From assembly GCA_031273705.1 (NCBI GenBank), contig JAISRJ010000080.1:1-16409 (forward strand): a DNA stretch of 16,409 nt, read 5' to 3'. Below the pieces are notes generated by a model. That model was not told the DNA's origin, searched no databases, and was given only the letters and a program-made list of their open reading frames with translations. Made by a program: the position numbers and the translations under genes. The DNA is from Clostridiales bacterium (GTDB taxonomy: Bacteria > Bacillota > Clostridia > Lachnospirales > WQUN01). Below are positions 14,748 to 16,409 of the stretch, piece after piece. The number at the start of each line of letters is the position of its first letter. Position 1 is the stretch's first letter.

Positions 14748-16271
14748 TCACCTCATTAATTCGATAGCTTCCGGCAGTATATCGATCGCGATGTCCGCCG
14801 CGGCGATATCTTTTGGACGCACCGCGGTAATAACCATCGCGACCGGCACTTCTTTTACATAGCAAGCAATCCAAGAAATATTACCCTTCAGGCTGGAAAG
14901 CCCCACTTCACCATTTTGCTCAAGCGTTTCTATTATCTTGCCTATTTCAGCCGTTCCGGTCTTTCCGGCGACCGAGTAACCCAAAGCCTTCATTCTGCCG
15001 CCCAAATGCGCGCCTGTTCCGTTTTCAGAGCATACACTTTCCATAAGCGCTTGCAAATCCCTCGCTTCGTTCGAGGATAAATTTATCAGGCCTTCCTTGA
15101 TCAATTTAGGTTTGGCTGAGGATATAAATTCACCGGTCATTCTGTCGGCTAACCCTAAGACGACGTAAGGTTCATACGCTTGACCGCCGTTTGCAATCGC
15201 GCTAAGCATTACCATTATATGGTATGGCATAGCCTTGACGTCTACGCCGTCCGCGTCCTGCCCCGCTCCGCTCCACGCCATTCCGAATTCTGTTCTGTCT
15301 ACGGGCAATATATATTTACTTACGGGATAAATCAATCTGCGGCCCATAAATTCAAAGGTTTTGTTATAGCCAAGATCTTCGCTTGTTTGAGTCATAAGAT
15401 CTCCCCCCAACTCGGAGGCCAGCCAGGCGAACATACAGTTGCAGGATCTCGCAAAACCTTGGGTAAGAGTAACTTCACCATGAGGGTATGGACAGGTGAC
15501 GATTTTATTCTCGGAGAACGCAAGCGATCCCGTACATTCGTAGATTGCTTCCTCCATTCTTTCTATATTAATTCTGCTGTGATGGCGAATCGCTCCCAAC
15601 GCGGTCGCGATTTTCTGTATAGACCCCGGCTGAAATATTTCGTTGGTTACCTGGTCCAACATCCAGGCGCTTTTTTCATTATAAGACTCGTCGTATTTTG
15701 AGATGTTTGGATCGCCCACAGATACCGACGGTATGGAAGTATATGCCAACACCTCGCCGGTTTGATAGTTTGTAATAATGGCGGCGGCGTGATCCGCTCC
15801 TGAATTTTTTAACGCTTTATATAGCTGCTGATTTAAATTGCCGGAGATCGTGGAGTAAAGGTCATATCCCTTTTTTTCATATAAATCCCGCACTCCGTCA
15901 ATGGCGTCAAAGCTTCCGTCCGCTCGGCCAAAGAATTGAATAGCGTTAGATCGCGCCAATCCGTGGTCGTCGGAATAAAATAAATGATACACAGAATCTA
16001 AGGCGATAGAAGCGTTCTCTTCGCTTTCCAGTTGGATTAGCATTTCTTTAGCCGATGAAATCCGTGTCGGCCATGCCAGCCCGTCTCGATCAACTATCCT
16101 GCCTTTATTCTCCTGTACACGAAGATCCGTCAAGTGAGAGTCTAAAGCGGAGGAGATCAGCTCGTTTCCGTCGGCTAAAATAATTCGATAAAAACCAAAG
16201 TAGAATAAAAGAACCGTTACGCAAACCAAGATCGCCAGCGCGTATCCGGCGATTTTTCTCGCGCCGCACAT
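14748..16271 (-). CDS. Class B penicillin-binding protein (FtsI/PbpA-type transpeptidase)
   Basis: Membrane-anchored D,D-transpeptidase (507 aa) that cross-links peptidoglycan outside the cell. One N-terminal membrane helix lies at about 8-33. GRIVDRDG (57-64) is the conserved start of the short non-catalytic region. The transpeptidase domain (about 160-500) has all three active-site motifs: SIQK (Ser217, Lys220), SCN (276-278) and KTG (437-439 in AGKTGTAE). The stretch ending in MLSAIANGG (355-363) is also typical. There are no PASTA domains, unlike SpoVD or Pbp2x. Length and layout resemble actinobacterial and clostridial PbpA, which usually pairs with a RodA/FtsW polymerase. That gene is not in the window and could lie beyond 16409. 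ATG 16271 is preceded by a G-rich GGGGGTGAGGG. It is beta-lactam binding by family. Confidence 0.94.
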   Translation of the reverse strand: MCGARKIAGYALAILVCVTVLLFYFGFYRIILADGNELISSALDSHLTDLRVQENKGRIVDRDGLAWPTRISSAKEMLIQLESEENASIALDSVYHLFYSDDHGLARSNAIQFFGRADGSFDAIDGVRDLYEKKGYDLYSTISGNLNQQLYKALKNSGADHAAAIITNYQTGEVLAYTSIPSVSVGDPNISKYDESYNEKSAWMLDQVTNEIFQPGSIQKIATALGAIRHHSRINIERMEEAIYECTGSLAFSENKIVTCPYPHGEVTLTQGFARSCNCMFAWLASELGGDLMTQTSEDLGYNKTFEFMGRRLIYPVSKYILPVDRTEFGMAWSGAGQDADGVDVKAMPYHIMVMLSAIANGGQAYEPYVVLGLADRMTGEFISSAKPKLIKEGLINLSSNEARDLQALMESVCSENGTGAHLGGRMKALGYSVAGKTGTAEIGKIIETLEQNGEVGLSSLKGNISWIACYVKEVPVAMVITAVRPKDIAAADIAIDILPEAIELMR

Positions 16272-16409
16272 TAAGCCCTCACCCCCTTTGATAAGGTTAA
16301 ATAATCAATTAAAATATATAAATAATCTTAAATATTTTAATAAATTATATTGTTTATAATAAAAATCGTTTACGCGACATTTACAATAAATGGACATAAC
16401 CCTATGCCC
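16272..16409. other. AT-rich intergenic stretch upstream of the PBP
   Basis: These 138 bases have no open reading frame of note and are very AT-rich at 16300-16370. A TATAAT on the minus strand at 16349-16344 could be a -10 for the PBP gene, but no convincing -35 lies 16-18 bases away (16368-16373 reads GTAAAC). The window ends before any upstream gene begins, so the PBP appears to be the first gene of its transcript or to follow a gene beyond the edge. Confidence 0.35.

Noticed and set aside
15180..15701. 173-codon plus-strand open frame inside the PBP gene
   Set aside because: It overlaps the catalytic domain of a clear PBP on the other strand and has no plausible domain or ribosome-binding site.

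Overview
The window looks like a chromosomal piece of a spore-forming, anaerobic-type Firmicute (Clostridia). This is inferred from gene content: strong GGAGG ribosome-binding sites, a SleB-type cell-wall hydrolase, copper-amine-oxidase-like 'stalk' domains, a DUF4321-type small membrane protein, a lipoprotein with a Gram-positive style signal, and a combined NnrE/NnrD enzyme. Genes are dense and almost all lie on the minus strand. The exceptions are one tRNA and one amidase gene. I see no insertion sequence, phage module, CRISPR array or rRNA.

Layout. (1) About 21-8287, minus strand, is a five-gene run read from right to left. It holds an ABC-transporter ATPase, a large membrane-anchored protein with about five CARDB-like repeats, and a MacB/FtsX-type permease. 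These are followed by an O-antigen ligase/polymerase-like membrane protein and a CapD/FlaA1-type nucleotide-sugar dehydratase. The first three genes overlap and form a transporter-like module. The last two overlap and belong to surface polysaccharide synthesis. The run starts at a TATAAT box buried in a perfect 18-bp palindrome. (2) 8454-8695, plus strand, is tRNA-Val(GAC) with its own promoter and a bidirectional terminator. (3) 8721-13269, minus strand, is a probable operon behind a near-consensus SigA promoter. Its order is lipoprotein, DUF4321 protein, coiled-coil protein, AcpS, NnrE/NnrD, SleB-like hydrolase. (4) 13319-14141, plus strand, is a signal-less T7-lysozyme-type amidase behind a SigK-like promoter. 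(5) 14201-16271, minus strand, is a class B penicillin-binding protein with a small single-pass membrane protein of unknown function.

The common theme is the cell envelope: glycan synthesis and ligation, peptidoglycan cross-linking (PBP), and peptidoglycan cleavage (SleB-like enzyme and amidase). AcpS and NnrE/NnrD are housekeeping repair and modification enzymes.

Points most worth a second look: the SleB-like gene has no ATG/GTG/TTG start that keeps its signal peptide, so it appears to start at AUU, and its Shine-Dalgarno sequence is paired in a 12-bp leader stem; the ATPase/CARDB protein/permease module, in which a CARDB protein stands where a MacA-type adaptor would be expected; and the SigK-type promoter on the amidase, which suggests a mother-cell lysis role.
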